Origin: Pseudomonas marginalis
Lineage (GTDB): Bacteria > Pseudomonadota > Gammaproteobacteria > Pseudomonadales > Pseudomonadaceae
DNA: 64,000 nucleotides
Direction of reading: 5' to 3'
Assembly: GCF_008692035.1 (NCBI RefSeq)
Contig: NZ_VTFG01000001.1
Location: forward strand, 1,736,001-1,800,000
Part shown: positions 1 through 9,144 of the stretch, one piece after another
Position numbering within the stretch: the stretch's first letter is position 1
How the letters are laid out: every line of letters starts with the position of its first letter
The notes under the pieces: model-generated
Told to the model about the DNA's origin: nothing
The model's database searches: none
Seen by the model: only the letters and a program-made list of their open reading frames with translations
Position numbers and translations under genes: made by a program

Positions 1-610
1 CCACGCAAGGCTGGGTGGCCATGCGCTCCAGGTACTGGGAATGGTGGAACACCCGGCTGTCGCCCTTGAGGGCCTTGAAAGTTTCGGGAATGCGCGGCGT
101 GCCGCCGGCGCTGACCACCACCGAACGGGTGGTGCGCACATGCTGCTCGCCCAGGGCGTCGCGGGAGATCACGCGCAATGCCTCGACCTGTTGCTGGTGC
201 AGGATCGGCTCGATGGCCAGTACTTCCTCGCCGTAGCGGGCCTGGGCCTGGAACTGCCCCGCGACCCAGCGCAGGTAGTCGTTGAACTCCATGCGGCACG
301 GGTAGAAGGTGCCCAGGTTGATGAAGTCCACCAGGCGGCCGTGGGCTTTCAGGTAATTGACGAAGGAGTACGGGCTGGTGGGGTTGCGCAGGGTCACCAG
401 GTCCTTGAGGAACGAAATCTGCAATTCGCTCTGGGTCACCAGGGTATTGCCGTGCCAGCGGTAATCGGCCTGTTTGTCGAGAAACAGTACGTCCAGTTTG
501 CCCTGGGCCTTTTCGCGCTCCTGCAGGGCGATGGCCAGCGCCAGGTTCGAAGGGCCGAAACCGATACCGATCAGGTCGTGAACCGCGGGCGAAGCAATTG
601 CCTGTGTCAT
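1..610 (-). CDS. pvdA: L-ornithine N5-monooxygenase PvdA, N-terminal part (runs off the left edge)
   Basis: FAD- and NADPH-dependent hydroxylation of L-ornithine at N5 is the first step towards the formyl-hydroxyornithine residues of the pyoverdine peptide; the enzyme is cytoplasmic. About 203 codons are visible from the ATG at 610 to the window edge with no stop. Translation begins MTQAIASPAVHDLIGIGFG and continues into GPSNLALAIAL, giving the N-terminal FAD-binding GxGxxN motif at about residues 15-21. Further in are the conserved segments LKDLVTLRNPTSPYSF and NYLRW-like NDYLRWV. A ribosome binding site AGAGGA lies about 8 nt before the ATG. A PvdS-type promoter lies 84 nt upstream. The neighbours fpvI and pvdRT-opmQ have the same order as in P. 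aeruginosa. Confidence 0.95.
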   Translation of the reverse strand, partial: MTQAIASPAVHDLIGIGFGPSNLALAIALQEREKAQGKLDVLFLDKQADYRWHGNTLVTQSELQISFLKDLVTLRNPTSPYSFVNYLKAHGRLVDFINLGTFYPCRMEFNDYLRWVAGQFQAQARYGEEVLAIEPILHQQQVEALRVISRDALGEQHVRTTRSVVVSAGGTPRIPETFKALKGDSRVFHHSQYLERMATQPCV

Positions 611-693
611 TCCAGTGTCCTCTGGATAAGCCCCTTGGCGGTGGGGCGGGAATACCTTCGAGACCTGCACAACAGGTCATGTGTTGATAGGAA

Positions 694-717
694 ACGAGGA
701 CAGTGAAAAAAAATTTA
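694..717 (-). promoter_or_regulatory. PvdS iron-starvation box of pvdA
   Basis: On the minus strand TAAAT (717-713) is followed after exactly 16 nt by CGT (696-694). This is the established TAAAT-N16/17-CGT element recognised by RNA polymerase carrying the iron-starvation sigma factor PvdS. It points at pvdA, whose ATG is 84 nt downstream, so pvdA should be expressed in iron limitation. Confidence 0.85.
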
Positions 718-729
718 ACCGAACAGTGA

Positions 730-1212
730 TCAGTGCGCGTCCCACTCGCGCATCCGCACCCGGCAGTGCTTCATGGCGTTGACGATGTGTTTTTCCACCA
801 GAGCGCGGGAAATACCCAGGCGCTCGGCGATTTGCAGGTGGCTCAGGCCCTCGAGTTTGCGCAGCAGGAAGCTGTCGCGACAGGCCGCCGGCAGCTCGGC
901 CAGGGCGCGCTCGAGCAAGGCCAGGCGTTGGCCGTAGTCGTGGGTGGCATGGGGCGAACAGGCGGCAAAGCGCTCCTCGCTGTCGAGTACCTCCAGGGGT
1001 TCGACCTGGCGCAGGGCATTGCGCCGGTGGCCGTCGATCACCAGGTTCAGCGCGGTGCGATACAAAAAGGCACGCGGCTGTTCGATGGGCGTCTCGCTGG
1101 AACGTTCCAGCACCCGGACATAAGCGTCATGCACCACATCCTCGGCCACCTGACGGTTGCCCAGCTTGGCGTTGAGGAAACACACCAGCTCGCGATAGTA
1201 GTTTTCCAACAT
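730..1212 (-). CDS. fpvI: ECF sigma factor FpvI
   Basis: ECF sigma-70 factor of 160 residues that in P. aeruginosa directs transcription of the ferripyoverdine receptor gene fpvA. The start MLENYYRELVCFLNAKLGN and the segments AEDVVHDAYVRVLERSSETP (region 2) and GLSHLQIAERLGISRALVEK (region 4 helix-turn-helix, about residues 117-140) are nearly those of P. aeruginosa FpvI, and the length matches. It sits between pvdA and pvdR as in that species. The cognate anti-sigma gene fpvR, which normally adjoins fpvI, is not here: the 257 bp between fpvI and pvdR hold no suitable reading frame. A Fur-like site lies about 90 nt upstream, in keeping with Fur control. Confidence 0.93.
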   Translation of the reverse strand: MLENYYRELVCFLNAKLGNRQVAEDVVHDAYVRVLERSSETPIEQPRAFLYRTALNLVIDGHRRNALRQVEPLEVLDSEERFAACSPHATHDYGQRLALLERALAELPAACRDSFLLRKLEGLSHLQIAERLGISRALVEKHIVNAMKHCRVRMREWDAH

Positions 1213-1297
1213 GACTCCCGGCCGCCGGGTGGCGGCATCAGATCCTTGAGTGCGAAAAAAGACGGCGTATTCAGTAATGGCAGTTTGGGTAGGTGCA

Positions 1298-1316
1298 ATT
1301 TATAGTAATTCTCATC
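1298..1316 (-). promoter_or_regulatory. putative Fur box upstream of fpvI
   Basis: Read on the minus strand the site is GATGAGAATTACTATAAAT, an AT-rich match to the TGAGAATNATT form of the Fur box, only moderate against the full 19-bp consensus. It lies about 86 nt before the fpvI ATG, where iron repression of an ECF sigma gene would be expected. The intergenic stretch 1213-1469 otherwise holds only the pvdR promoter. Confidence 0.5.
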
Positions 1317-1390
1317 TACTTTTAAACAAGACTTGCACCTACAGGCCGTTTTTTTTCTCCACAAGACCTGTAACCACTTATGTAACAGCC

Positions 1391-1414
1391 TAAATCCTCG
1401 GGCAATTCTCTCGT
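1391..1414 (+). promoter_or_regulatory. PvdS iron-starvation box of pvdRT-opmQ
   Basis: TAAAT at 1391-1395 is followed after exactly 16 nt by CGT at 1412-1414. The preceding CC and following CC (CCTAAATCC) also fit strong PvdS promoters. It lies 55 nt before the pvdR ATG and should place the exporter operon under the same iron-starvation control as pvdA. Confidence 0.85.
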
Positions 1415-1469
1415 TTAACTGTCAGCTCTGCGCAACTGCGCTCCGAACTTTCCCGGCTGGAACCTAAGC

Positions 1470-2639
1470 ATGAAACGCCCTCGACCTGCCCGACGCGCCT
1501 TGCTCGCTATCGCGTGCCTGATTCCCATCATCGCCGTGGCCGCCTGGCAGGTGTTGCCGCCGGGGCGTGACAACCTGACCACCGTCACCGTCACCCGCGG
1601 CACTATTGAAAACAGCGTCACGGCCCTGGGCACCCTGCAACCGCGCCGGTATGTCGACGTGGGCGCCCAGGCGTCCGGGCAGATTCGCAAGATCCACGTT
1701 GAAGCCGGCGACCAGGTGCAGGAAGGCCAATTGCTGGTGGAGATCGACCCCTCGACGCAAAAAGCCAAGCTCGACGCCAGCCGCTACGCCATCGAAAACC
1801 TCAAGGCCCAGTTGCAGGAGCAAAAGGCCCAGCACGCCCTCGCCCGCCAGAAGTACCAGCGCCAGCAGCGCCTGGCCGCCGGCAACGCCACCCGCGAGGA
1901 AGACGTGCAAACCGCCAAGGCCGAACTGAGTGCCACCCAGGCCCGGATGGACATGTTCCAGGCGCAGATTCTCCAGGCCCAGGCCAGCATGCGCAGCGAC
2001 GAAGCGGAACTGGGCTATACGCGCATCTACGCACCGATGACCGGCACCGTGGTCGCGGTGGACGCGCGGGTCGGCCAGACCCTCAATGCCCAGCAGCAGA
2101 CGCCGCTGATCCTGCGGATCGCCAAGTTGTCGCCGATGACCGTGTGGGCGGAAGTCTCGGAAGCCGACATCGGCCACGTCAAACCGGGCATGACCGCCTA
2201 CTTCACCACCCTCAGCGGCGGCAGCCGGCGCTGGACCAGTACCGTGCGGCAGATCCTGCCGATCCCGCCCAAGCCGCTGAATGAAACCCAGGGCAGCGGT
2301 AGCCCCAACAGTTCCAGCAAAAGCGGCAGCGGGCGCGTGGTGCTGTACACCGTGCTGCTGGATGTGGACAACAGCGACAATGCGTTGATGGCCGAAATGA
2401 CCGCCCAGGTATTTTTCGTCGCCAGCCAGGTCAAGGATGTCCTCACCGCACCGGTGGCCGCACTGCTGGGCACCTCCAGTGCCGACAAGCAGATCGCCCG
2501 CGTGGTCGCCACCAACGGCCGCATCGAAGAACGTGAAGTCCGCCTGGGTATCAGCGATCGCCTGCGGGTCGAAGTGCTCGACGGCCTGCACGAAGGCGAT
2601 CACCTGCTGATCGGCCCGGCCGACGGCAACGGGGGTTGA
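1470..2639 (+). CDS. pvdR: periplasmic adaptor PvdR of the pyoverdine efflux pump
   Basis: Membrane-fusion (MacA-type) subunit of PvdRT-OpmQ, which moves pyoverdine out of the periplasm and recycles it. 389 residues. After a basic N-terminus a hydrophobic anchor spans about residues 11-29 ([19 protein letters not shown]). The lipoyl-like half motifs ([20 protein letters not shown], then [20 protein letters not shown]) flank a long alanine/glutamine-rich coiled-coil hairpin at about residues 95-180. A beta-barrel segment follows ([20 protein letters not shown]). It is preceded by a PvdS box, and only one base separates its stop from the pvdT start. Confidence 0.93.
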   Translation: MKRPRPARRALLAIACLIPIIAVAAWQVLPPGRDNLTTVTVTRGTIENSVTALGTLQPRRYVDVGAQASGQIRKIHVEAGDQVQEGQLLVEIDPSTQKAKLDASRYAIENLKAQLQEQKAQHALARQKYQRQQRLAAGNATREEDVQTAKAELSATQARMDMFQAQILQAQASMRSDEAELGYTRIYAPMTGTVVAVDARVGQTLNAQQQTPLILRIAKLSPMTVWAEVSEADIGHVKPGMTAYFTTLSGGSRRWTSTVRQILPIPPKPLNETQGSGSPNSSSKSGSGRVVLYTVLLDVDNSDNALMAEMTAQVFFVASQVKDVLTAPVAALLGTSSADKQIARVVATNGRIEEREVRLGISDRLRVEVLDGLHEGDHLLIGPADGNGG

Positions 2640-2640
2640 G

Positions 2641-4611
2641 GTGACCACGCCCCTGATCGAACTCAAGAACATCCGCAAATCCTACGGCGGTGGCGACAGC
2701 CCGCAGGTCGACGTGTTGCGCGGCATCGACCTGTCGATCCATGCCGGGGAATTCGTCGCCATCGTCGGGGCTTCCGGTTCCGGCAAGTCCACGTTGATGA
2801 ATATCCTCGGTTGCCTCGACCGCCCAAGCCTGGGCGAGTACCTGTTCGCGGGGGAAAACGTCGCCCACCTGGACAGCGACGAATTGGCCTGGCTGCGCCG
2901 CGAGGCGTTCGGCTTTGTGTTCCAGGGCTACCATTTGATCCCCTCGGGCTCGGCCCAGGAGAACGTCGAGATGCCGGCGATCTACGCCGGCATCAGCGCC
3001 GCCGAACGCCATGCCCGCGCCCACGCCCTGCTTGCGCGCCTGGGCCTGGCCGAGCGCACCGGTAACCGTCCGCACCAGCTGTCCGGCGGCCAGCAACAGC
3101 GTGTCTCGATCGCTCGGGCGCTGATGAACGGCGGCCACATCATCCTTGCCGATGAACCCACCGGCGCCCTCGACAGCCACAGCGGCGCCGAGGTGATGAG
3201 CCTGCTGGACGAACTGGCCAGCCAGGGCCATGTGGTGATCCTGATCACCCACGACCGCGAAGTGGCGGCGCGGGCCAACCGCATCATCGAGATTCGCGAT
3301 GGCCTGATCATCAGTGACTCGGCCGATGACAACGCCGCGCCCCCACCCGCCACCCGCGGCGCGCTGCAAGCCGTGGACCTGCGCCAGCGCCTGGCCGACG
3401 GCGCCGAACACAATGGCGCGTGGAAAGCCGAATTGCTGGACGCGGTCCAGGCCGCCTGGCGGGTGATGTGGATCAACCGTTTTCGCACCGCGCTGACCCT
3501 GCTGGGGATCATCATCGGCGTGGCCTCGGTGGTGGTGATGCTGGCCGTGGGCGAAGGCAGCAAACGCCAGGTCATGGCGCAGATGGGCGCGTTCGGCTCC
3601 AACATCCTCTACCTCAGCGGCTCATCGCCCAACCCGCGCACGCCGCTGGGTATCGTTACCCTCAACGACGTCGCGGCGCTGGCGGCGCTGCCCCAGATCA
3701 AGCGCATCATGCCGGTCAACGGCACCGAAGCCGGCGTGCGCTATGGCAACGTCGACTACATGGCCTATGTGGGCGGCAATGACACCAATTTCCCGGATAT
3801 TTTCAATTGGCCGGTGGTCGAGGGCAGTTACTTCACGCCGGCCGACGAGCGTGCGGCCGCCACCGTGGCCGTGATCGGTCATCGCGTGCGGGAAAAGCTG
3901 TTCAAGGGAGAGGTCGACCCCATCGGGCAATACATCCTGATCGAAAACGTACCGTTCCAGGTGATCGGCGTGCTGGCGGAGAAAGGCGCCAGCTCCGGCA
4001 ACAAAGACAGTGATGACCGTATCGCCATCCCCTACTCCGCCGCCAGCGTGCGCCTGTTCGGCAGCTACAACCCCGAATACGTGGTGATTGCCGCCGCCGA
4101 TGCGCGCAAGGTCCACGAGGCCGAAGTGGCCATCGATCAGTTGATGCAAAAGCTGCACAACGGCAAGCGCGACTACGAGTTGACCAACAACGCGGCGATG
4201 ATCCAGGCCGAGGCGCGCACCCAGAACACCCTGTCGCTGATGCTCGGTTCGATTGCCGCGATTTCCCTGCTGGTGGGCGGCATTGGCGTGATGAACATCA
4301 TGCTGATGACCGTGCGCGAACGCACCCGCGAGATCGGCATCCGCATGGCCACCGGCGCGCGCCAGCGCGACATCCTGCGCCAGTTCCTGACCGAGGCGGT
4401 GATGCTGTCGGTGGTCGGCGGCCTGTGCGGCATTGCCCTGGCCCTGCTGGTGGGTGGCGTGCTGGTGCTGGCCAAGGTGGCGGTGCAGTTTTCCCTGGTG
4501 GCGGTGCTTGGCGCATTCGGTTGCGCACTGGTCACCGGCGTCGTATTCGGCTTCATGCCGGCCCGTAAAGCTGCCCGGCTCGATCCGGTTAAGGCGTTGA
4601 CCAGTGAATAA
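2641..4611 (+). CDS. pvdT: MacB-type ABC transporter PvdT
   Basis: ATP-binding and permease subunit of the PvdRT-OpmQ tripartite pump in the inner membrane. 656 residues with a GTG start one base after the pvdR stop. The nucleotide-binding domain has Walker [10 protein letters not shown] at residues 43-51, the signature LSGGQQQR and Walker [13 protein letters not shown] first membrane helix follows at about residues 275-300 ([20 protein letters not shown]), then a large periplasmic domain, then three helices in the FtsX domain near the C-terminus, beginning around [20 protein letters not shown]. This is the four-helix MacB architecture. Confidence 0.94.
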   Translation: MTTPLIELKNIRKSYGGGDSPQVDVLRGIDLSIHAGEFVAIVGASGSGKSTLMNILGCLDRPSLGEYLFAGENVAHLDSDELAWLRREAFGFVFQGYHLIPSGSAQENVEMPAIYAGISAAERHARAHALLARLGLAERTGNRPHQLSGGQQQRVSIARALMNGGHIILADEPTGALDSHSGAEVMSLLDELASQGHVVILITHDREVAARANRIIEIRDGLIISDSADDNAAPPPATRGALQAVDLRQRLADGAEHNGAWKAELLDAVQAAWRVMWINRFRTALTLLGIIIGVASVVVMLAVGEGSKRQVMAQMGAFGSNILYLSGSSPNPRTPLGIVTLNDVAALAALPQIKRIMPVNGTEAGVRYGNVDYMAYVGGNDTNFPDIFNWPVVEGSYFTPADERAAATVAVIGHRVREKLFKGEVDPIGQYILIENVPFQVIGVLAEKGASSGNKDSDDRIAIPYSAASVRLFGSYNPEYVVIAAADARKVHEAEVAIDQLMQKLHNGKRDYELTNNAAMIQAEARTQNTLSLMLGSIAAISLLVGGIGVMNIMLMTVRERTREIGIRMATGARQRDILRQFLTEAVMLSVVGGLCGIALALLVGGVLVLAKVAVQFSLVAVLGAFGCALVTGVVFGFMPARKAARLDPVKALTSE

Positions 4612-6016
4612 ACGATCCATTCCCCCGTACCTGCCCGCACTTGGCCTGTGCCTGCTGCTCACGGCCTGCGCCGGTGACCCGCCCGCCGTGGACAGCGCTA
4701 TTGCGCCGCCGGCTGCCTGGCAGTTCGCCGAACGCGACGCCGCCCGGGCCACCAACCAGCGCTGGTGGACGCAGTTCGGCAGCCCGCAGTTGAACCGCCT
4801 GGTCGACCAGGCCCGGCGTGACAGCTTCGACGTGGCCGCCGCCATGGCCCGCGTGCGCCAGGCCCAGGCCACGGCGGTGATTGCCGGGGCGCCACTGTTG
4901 CCCGAGGTGAAGTTCAACCTTGCCGCCAGCCACCAGAAGTTGTTGCACGGCGCGGGCGGGCCGGACCTTGACGCCTCACAAAGCGATGACGCCGTCGATA
5001 ATTTCGGCGCCAACTTCACCGCCAGCTACGAAGTGGATTTCTGGGGTGGCCGCGCCGCTGCCCGTGACAGTGCCCTGCACAGCCTGCGCGCCAGCGAGTT
5101 CGACCAGGCGACCGTGGAGCTGACCTTGCTCAGCAACGTCGCCGACCGCTACGCGCAAACCCTCGCGGCGCGCGAGCGCCAGCAGATCGCCGAGTTGAAC
5201 CTGGCCAATGCGCGTAACGTCCTCGAGCTGGTGCAGACCCGTTACGACGCAGGCTCCGCCACGGCCCTGGAACTGGCCCAGCAGAAAAGCCTGGTGGCCA
5301 GCCAGCAACGCCAGCTGCCGTTGATTCAACAACTGGCCGAAGAATCCCAGATCACCCTTGCCGCCCTCCTCGGCCAACCGGTCCAGGCCCTGGAGCTGGG
5401 CACCGAACCCTTCCAGGACCTGACCTGGCCAGCCATCGGCGCCGGCCTGCCCAGCCAGTTGCTCAGCCGCCGGCCGGACATTGCCAAGGCCGAGGCCGAA
5501 CTGGCGGCGGCCCAGGCGGACGTCACCGTGGCCCGCGCCGCCATGCTGCCGGCCCTGACCCTCGGCGCCACACTCGGCTCCGATGCCTACAAGGCCGTGG
5601 ACGTCCTGCGCAGCCCCTACTACACGCTGACGGCCGGCCTGGTCGGGCCGATCTTCAACAACGGCCGTTTAAGCGCCGAGCGCGACAAGGCGCGCGCGCG
5701 CCAGGAGGAGCTGTTGCAAACCTACCGCGGCGCGATCATCAACGGTTTTGCCGATGTGGAAAAAGCCCTCAGCAGCATCACGCGCCTGGACCAGCAGCGC
5801 CACTGGCAAACGGAAGAACTGCAACAGGCCCAAACCGCCTTCCGGATCGCCGAAAGCCGCTACCAGGCGGGTGCCGAGGACTTGCTGACGGTACTGGAAA
5901 CCCAGCGCACCCTGTATGCCGCCCAGGACTTGAACGTGCAATTGCGACTGTCACGCCTGCAGGCCAGCATTGCGCTGTACAAGGCATTGGGCGGCGGTTG
6001 GAAAACCAGCATCTGA
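4604..6016 (+). CDS. opmQ: outer-membrane efflux lipoprotein OpmQ
   Basis: TolC/OprM-family outer-membrane channel of the pyoverdine pump, 470 residues. The GTG start overlaps the end of pvdT by 8 nt, which implies translational coupling. A lipoprotein signal is clear: [11 protein letters not shown] with the lipobox cysteine near residue 22. The body has the two OEP repeats, with the family segments [29 protein letters not shown] and [20 protein letters not shown]. It completes the operon. A short 7-bp inverted repeat just after the stop (6021-6036) lacks a T-run and is not convincing as a terminator. Confidence 0.93.
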   Translation: MNKRSIPPYLPALGLCLLLTACAGDPPAVDSAIAPPAAWQFAERDAARATNQRWWTQFGSPQLNRLVDQARRDSFDVAAAMARVRQAQATAVIAGAPLLPEVKFNLAASHQKLLHGAGGPDLDASQSDDAVDNFGANFTASYEVDFWGGRAAARDSALHSLRASEFDQATVELTLLSNVADRYAQTLAARERQQIAELNLANARNVLELVQTRYDAGSATALELAQQKSLVASQQRQLPLIQQLAEESQITLAALLGQPVQALELGTEPFQDLTWPAIGAGLPSQLLSRRPDIAKAEAELAAAQADVTVARAAMLPALTLGATLGSDAYKAVDVLRSPYYTLTAGLVGPIFNNGRLSAERDKARARQEELLQTYRGAIINGFADVEKALSSITRLDQQRHWQTEELQQAQTAFRIAESRYQAGAEDLLTVLETQRTLYAAQDLNVQLRLSRLQASIALYKALGGGWKTSI

Positions 6017-6123
6017 TAAACGAAACTCCAGTTTCGTACATAAGTCGTCTACCGCCCCTACATTCTTCGACTCAGGTTCCTTGGTAAAAAATGCCGCTAT
6101 CACACGGCTGCCAGGGAACACTG

Positions 6124-6873
6124 ATGAATGTTGCAAAATACCTCGCGTGCGGCTGTCTCTGGTTGATGGCAAACCTTGGCCAGGCAGAGCCACTGATCAA
6201 ACCCACCGCCATTGATTGGCTGCTCGATTGCCCCCTCCCCACCACCGAACGGCTTGACCCCGAGGTGCTGTCGCGCACCCAGTGCGGCATCGTCACCGTC
6301 CCGCGCAACCATGCCGCCCCCTGGCAAGGCCACCAGCGCCTCTACCTGACCCGTGTCGGCGCCCGCGATCCCCTGAACCGCAAGGGCGTGGTCTTCACCC
6401 AGGCCGGCGACACCGCGCAAAAAAACTACGGAAGCACCTTCGCCATTCACCTCGCCAGCCGCTGGGACACGTATTCCACACAAGCCTATCGCACGCTGCT
6501 CAACCGCTACGACATGATCGAACTCAGCCCCCGCGACCTCACTCAGGAGCATGGCGTCGAACAGGCCGTACGGGATATGGAGTACGTCCGCGCCCAGTTG
6601 GGCGACGCCCAACTGCATTACCTGGGGGACACCCTCGCCACGCGCCTGGGCAGCCGCTATGCCGCAGTGTTTCCCGAGCGCGTCGCACGCATGGTGCTGG
6701 TCAACGCCGAACACACCATGGCGGGTAGGCTTGGGGTCGAACAACTGCGCCTCAAGGAGCCCGCCAAACCGGACGCCGGCGGCTGTATCAACCGATGGGT
6801 GGGTGACTTCCTCGCCTATGGCAAACAGCCGCCACCGTCGACTCGCTGCCTTGACGTGGCAGGCAGGCAGTAG
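6124..6873 (+). CDS. exported alpha/beta-hydrolase-like protein with a substituted nucleophile
   Basis: About 249 residues from the ATG at 6124; an upstream ATG at 6091 would add 11 residues before the signal peptide and is less likely. A signal peptide (KYLACGCLWLMANLGQAEP) predicts export. The fold resembles TAP-like tripeptidyl-aminopeptidase hydrolases: GIVTVPRNHAAPWQG, then the elbow region YLGDTLATRLGSRYAAVFPE followed by RVARMVLVN. In active relatives the elbow reads GYSYGT; here it is GDTLAT, so the catalytic serine is a threonine and the second glycine is lost. The protein also ends soon after, without the usual C-terminal Asp/His region. It may be a pseudo-enzyme or a decaying gene. 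No operon partner is evident. Confidence 0.6.
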   Translation: MNVAKYLACGCLWLMANLGQAEPLIKPTAIDWLLDCPLPTTERLDPEVLSRTQCGIVTVPRNHAAPWQGHQRLYLTRVGARDPLNRKGVVFTQAGDTAQKNYGSTFAIHLASRWDTYSTQAYRTLLNRYDMIELSPRDLTQEHGVEQAVRDMEYVRAQLGDAQLHYLGDTLATRLGSRYAAVFPERVARMVLVNAEHTMAGRLGVEQLRLKEPAKPDAGGCINRWVGDFLAYGKQPPPSTRCLDVAGRQ

Positions 6874-6948
6874 CGCGTCGTTTACGACCTGTTGCCGCCG
6901 AAAACGACACCCTGCGTTGACGCTCCGTCGCAATCGTTATTAAGTACT

Positions 6949-6973
6949 ATTTATCCGCATTAATACGATAAAT
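6949..6973. promoter_or_regulatory. inverted repeat just upstream of the GntR/FCD gene, putative operator
   Basis: ATTTATC (6949-6955) and its exact complement GATAAAT (6967-6973) are separated by 11 nt. The repeat ends only 7 nt before the regulator ATG and covers the place of a -10 element, and no clear Shine-Dalgarno sequence fits between. This is the geometry of an autoregulatory operator, though that function is inferred. Confidence 0.45.
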
Positions 6974-6980
6974 CGAACCC

Positions 6981-7751
6981 ATGCTGACTCGCCCGCTACG
7001 CCGCAAACGCCAGAAGCTGTCCGACGTGATTGTCGAGTCGGTCAAGCGCTCCATCGTCACCGACGCCTTGAAGCCCGGCGACCGCCTGCCCACCGAGCGT
7101 GAGCTGATGGAAAGCTTCCAGTGCTCCAAGGGCTCGGCCCGTGAAGCGCTCAAGGCCCTGGAGGTCGAGGGGCTGGTGAGTACGCGCACCGGCCCCAGCG
7201 GCGGTGCCTACCTGAACCAGGCCGGCACGGAGCCCGCCAGCCGCGCGCTGCGTAACTACCTGCACTTCCAGCACCTGGACGGCGAGCAGGTGTACCAGTT
7301 GCGCAAGGTCATCGAAGTGGAACTGGCGGTGTCGGTGCTCGGGCGCCTGAGTGAGGACGACTACCGGGCATTGCAGGACAACGTGGATTTCTGCAGCGCC
7401 CCCGAAGACAGCGAAGCCGGCCAGCGCGAGCAACGCCTGGCGGAACTGGAGTTCCACAACCTGCTGGCCAAGGCCTGCCCCAACCCGTTGCTGAGCTTTA
7501 TGGCGCAATTTCTCAACGACCTGCTGCGCGACCTGGTGGTACTGAAAAAAGCCTACAAGCCCAAGCGCAAGCAGTTCGACGCGGCCAACCTCGACTATCA
7601 CAAGCAACTGCTGAACGCCTTTCGCGCCGGGGATGAAGGCGCGGTACGCAGCCTGATGCATGAACATATGTGCGACGCCGAACACCATATGACCGCGCTG
7701 GAAGGCCAGGTCAGCCCGCACTTTCTACTGGAGTTCGACCACAACCACTGA
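6981..7751 (+). CDS. GntR-family regulator of the FadR/FCD subfamily
   Basis: 256 residues. The N-terminal winged helix is typical: KLSDVIVESVKRSIVTDALK, then PGDRLPTERELMESFQCSKG and SAREALKALEVEGLV. The C-terminal all-helical FCD ligand domain (about residues 90-240) contains the family histidines in LEFHNLLAKA and the final HEHMCDAEHH. It is transcribed in the same direction as the ABC/amidase operon that begins 123 nt downstream and is its most likely regulator. The ligand is unknown; FCD proteins usually sense a metabolite of the pathway they control. Confidence 0.88.
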   Translation: MLTRPLRRKRQKLSDVIVESVKRSIVTDALKPGDRLPTERELMESFQCSKGSAREALKALEVEGLVSTRTGPSGGAYLNQAGTEPASRALRNYLHFQHLDGEQVYQLRKVIEVELAVSVLGRLSEDDYRALQDNVDFCSAPEDSEAGQREQRLAELEFHNLLAKACPNPLLSFMAQFLNDLLRDLVVLKKAYKPKRKQFDAANLDYHKQLLNAFRAGDEGAVRSLMHEHMCDAEHHMTALEGQVSPHFLLEFDHNH

Positions 7752-7874
7752 AAACACCCCGCCCACAGTTGACTGCATTCACTGCGTTATCCCAATAACA
7801 GGCCTGCCCACAGGCCCTGCTCCACCGTATCGCCCTTGCTACTCCTGCCAATAACTAAACCAGGGAGTCACCCC

Positions 7875-9077
7875 ATGCAGCGTCGTACGTTATTGAAAGC
7901 CAGTCTTACCGCGGCCGCCGCCCTCAGTCTTCCACTGAGTGTGCGTTCGGCATTCGCCGCCGAGCCCTTTACCTTTTACGGCCTCAAGTCCATGTCCGGC
8001 GCCTTTGCCAGCTATGGCAAGTTTGCCGACATGGGTTCGCGCCTGGCGGTGGCACAACACACCGAGCTGCTGGGCCGCCCCTTGAACTACAAGGTCATCG
8101 ACACCGAGGGCAACGCCGGCAAGGCCGTGCGCAAGGTGCAGGAGGCGATCCAGCAGGACGGCGCGCGGTTCTTCCAGGGCTGTACGCTGTCGTCGTCGGC
8201 ACTCGCGGTGGCCAAGGAAGTCGACAAGGTTGGCGGTGTATTCATGACCCCGGTGGGTGCCGATGAAGTCACCGGCAAAGACTGCAACCACGCCACGTTT
8301 CGCTGGTCGGTGCCCACCTACGGCGCGATCCGCGAAACCATGGTGCCGCTGATCAAGCTGCTGCCGGATGCCAAGCGCTGGTACACCATCACGCCGCAAT
8401 ATGTGTTCGGCGAAGCGCTGCTCGAAGGCGCCAGAAACGTGCTCAAGGAACATGGCCTGGAGCATGTCGGCAACAGCTACCACTCGCTGCAGGAGCAGGA
8501 ATTCTCCGGCTACCTGACCAATGCCATTTCCACCAAGCCGGATGTGCTGGTGTTGCTCAACTTTGGCAGCCAGTCGTCCAACACCCTGCGCCAGGCGGTG
8601 AACTTCGGCATCAAGGAACGCATGAAAGTGCTGCTGGTGTGGTCCGCCGGCCTCGACCAGTTCCAGGAACTGGGCAGCGATATCCTCGACGGCGTGTACC
8701 TCGGCGCGCAGTACTGGCATCAGGTCGACACCCCGCTCAACCGCGAGCTGGTCAAGCTGACCCAGGCCAAGTACGGCATCAACCCCACCTACCCGCTGGC
8801 CGCCGACTACATCAGCACCAAAGTCATGCTCGACACCATCATCGCCACCGGCAGCTTCGACGGGCCGACCGTGGCCAAGGCCATGCAGGGCCTGAGTTTC
8901 GAAGGCCCCACCGGCAAGGAGTCGATCCGCGCCGGCGACCACCAGGTGATCAAGGACTACTACCTGCTGGTCGGCAAGGCCGCCAGCGAGATGGCCGACA
9001 AGGATGACCTGGCCAAGGTGCTCAGCGCCGGCCAGTCCTTCCCGCCGGTGGAAGCCACGGGCTGCACGCTCGCCTGA
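7875..9077 (+). CDS. substrate-binding protein of a branched-chain-amino-acid-type ABC importer
   Basis: Periplasmic type I binding protein (Peripla_BP_6 family) of about 400 residues. The chosen ATG at 7875 has CAGGGAG 7 nt upstream. The signal MQRRTLLKASLTAAAALSLP ends at AFAA and carries a twin-arginine RRxLLK motif, suggesting Tat export. The mature part begins EPFTFYGLKSMSGAFASYG. Members of this family bind leucine-type amino acids, urea, amides and aromatic acids, so the ligand cannot be read from sequence. The downstream amidohydrolase and amidase point to an amide or carbamoyl compound. Confidence 0.85.
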   Translation: MQRRTLLKASLTAAAALSLPLSVRSAFAAEPFTFYGLKSMSGAFASYGKFADMGSRLAVAQHTELLGRPLNYKVIDTEGNAGKAVRKVQEAIQQDGARFFQGCTLSSSALAVAKEVDKVGGVFMTPVGADEVTGKDCNHATFRWSVPTYGAIRETMVPLIKLLPDAKRWYTITPQYVFGEALLEGARNVLKEHGLEHVGNSYHSLQEQEFSGYLTNAISTKPDVLVLLNFGSQSSNTLRQAVNFGIKERMKVLLVWSAGLDQFQELGSDILDGVYLGAQYWHQVDTPLNRELVKLTQAKYGINPTYPLAADYISTKVMLDTIIATGSFDGPTVAKAMQGLSFEGPTGKESIRAGDHQVIKDYYLLVGKAASEMADKDDLAKVLSAGQSFPPVEATGCTLA

Positions 9078-9144
9078 TCCGCTAAAACACCACCGGTGTA
9101 CACGGCAGGGCCGCCCGGGCGGCCACCTGTTCGAGGGTTTCTGC

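Noticed and set aside
1464..2678. 404-codon open frame antisense to pvdR
   Set aside because: It is a high-GC shadow with no ribosome binding site and biased low-complexity residues; the plus frame has clear MacA-type motifs.
6021..6036. CGAAACT-CC-AGTTTCG hairpin after opmQ as an intrinsic terminator
   Set aside because: Stem is short, the loop is only 2 nt and there is no T-run, so I did not annotate it as a terminator.
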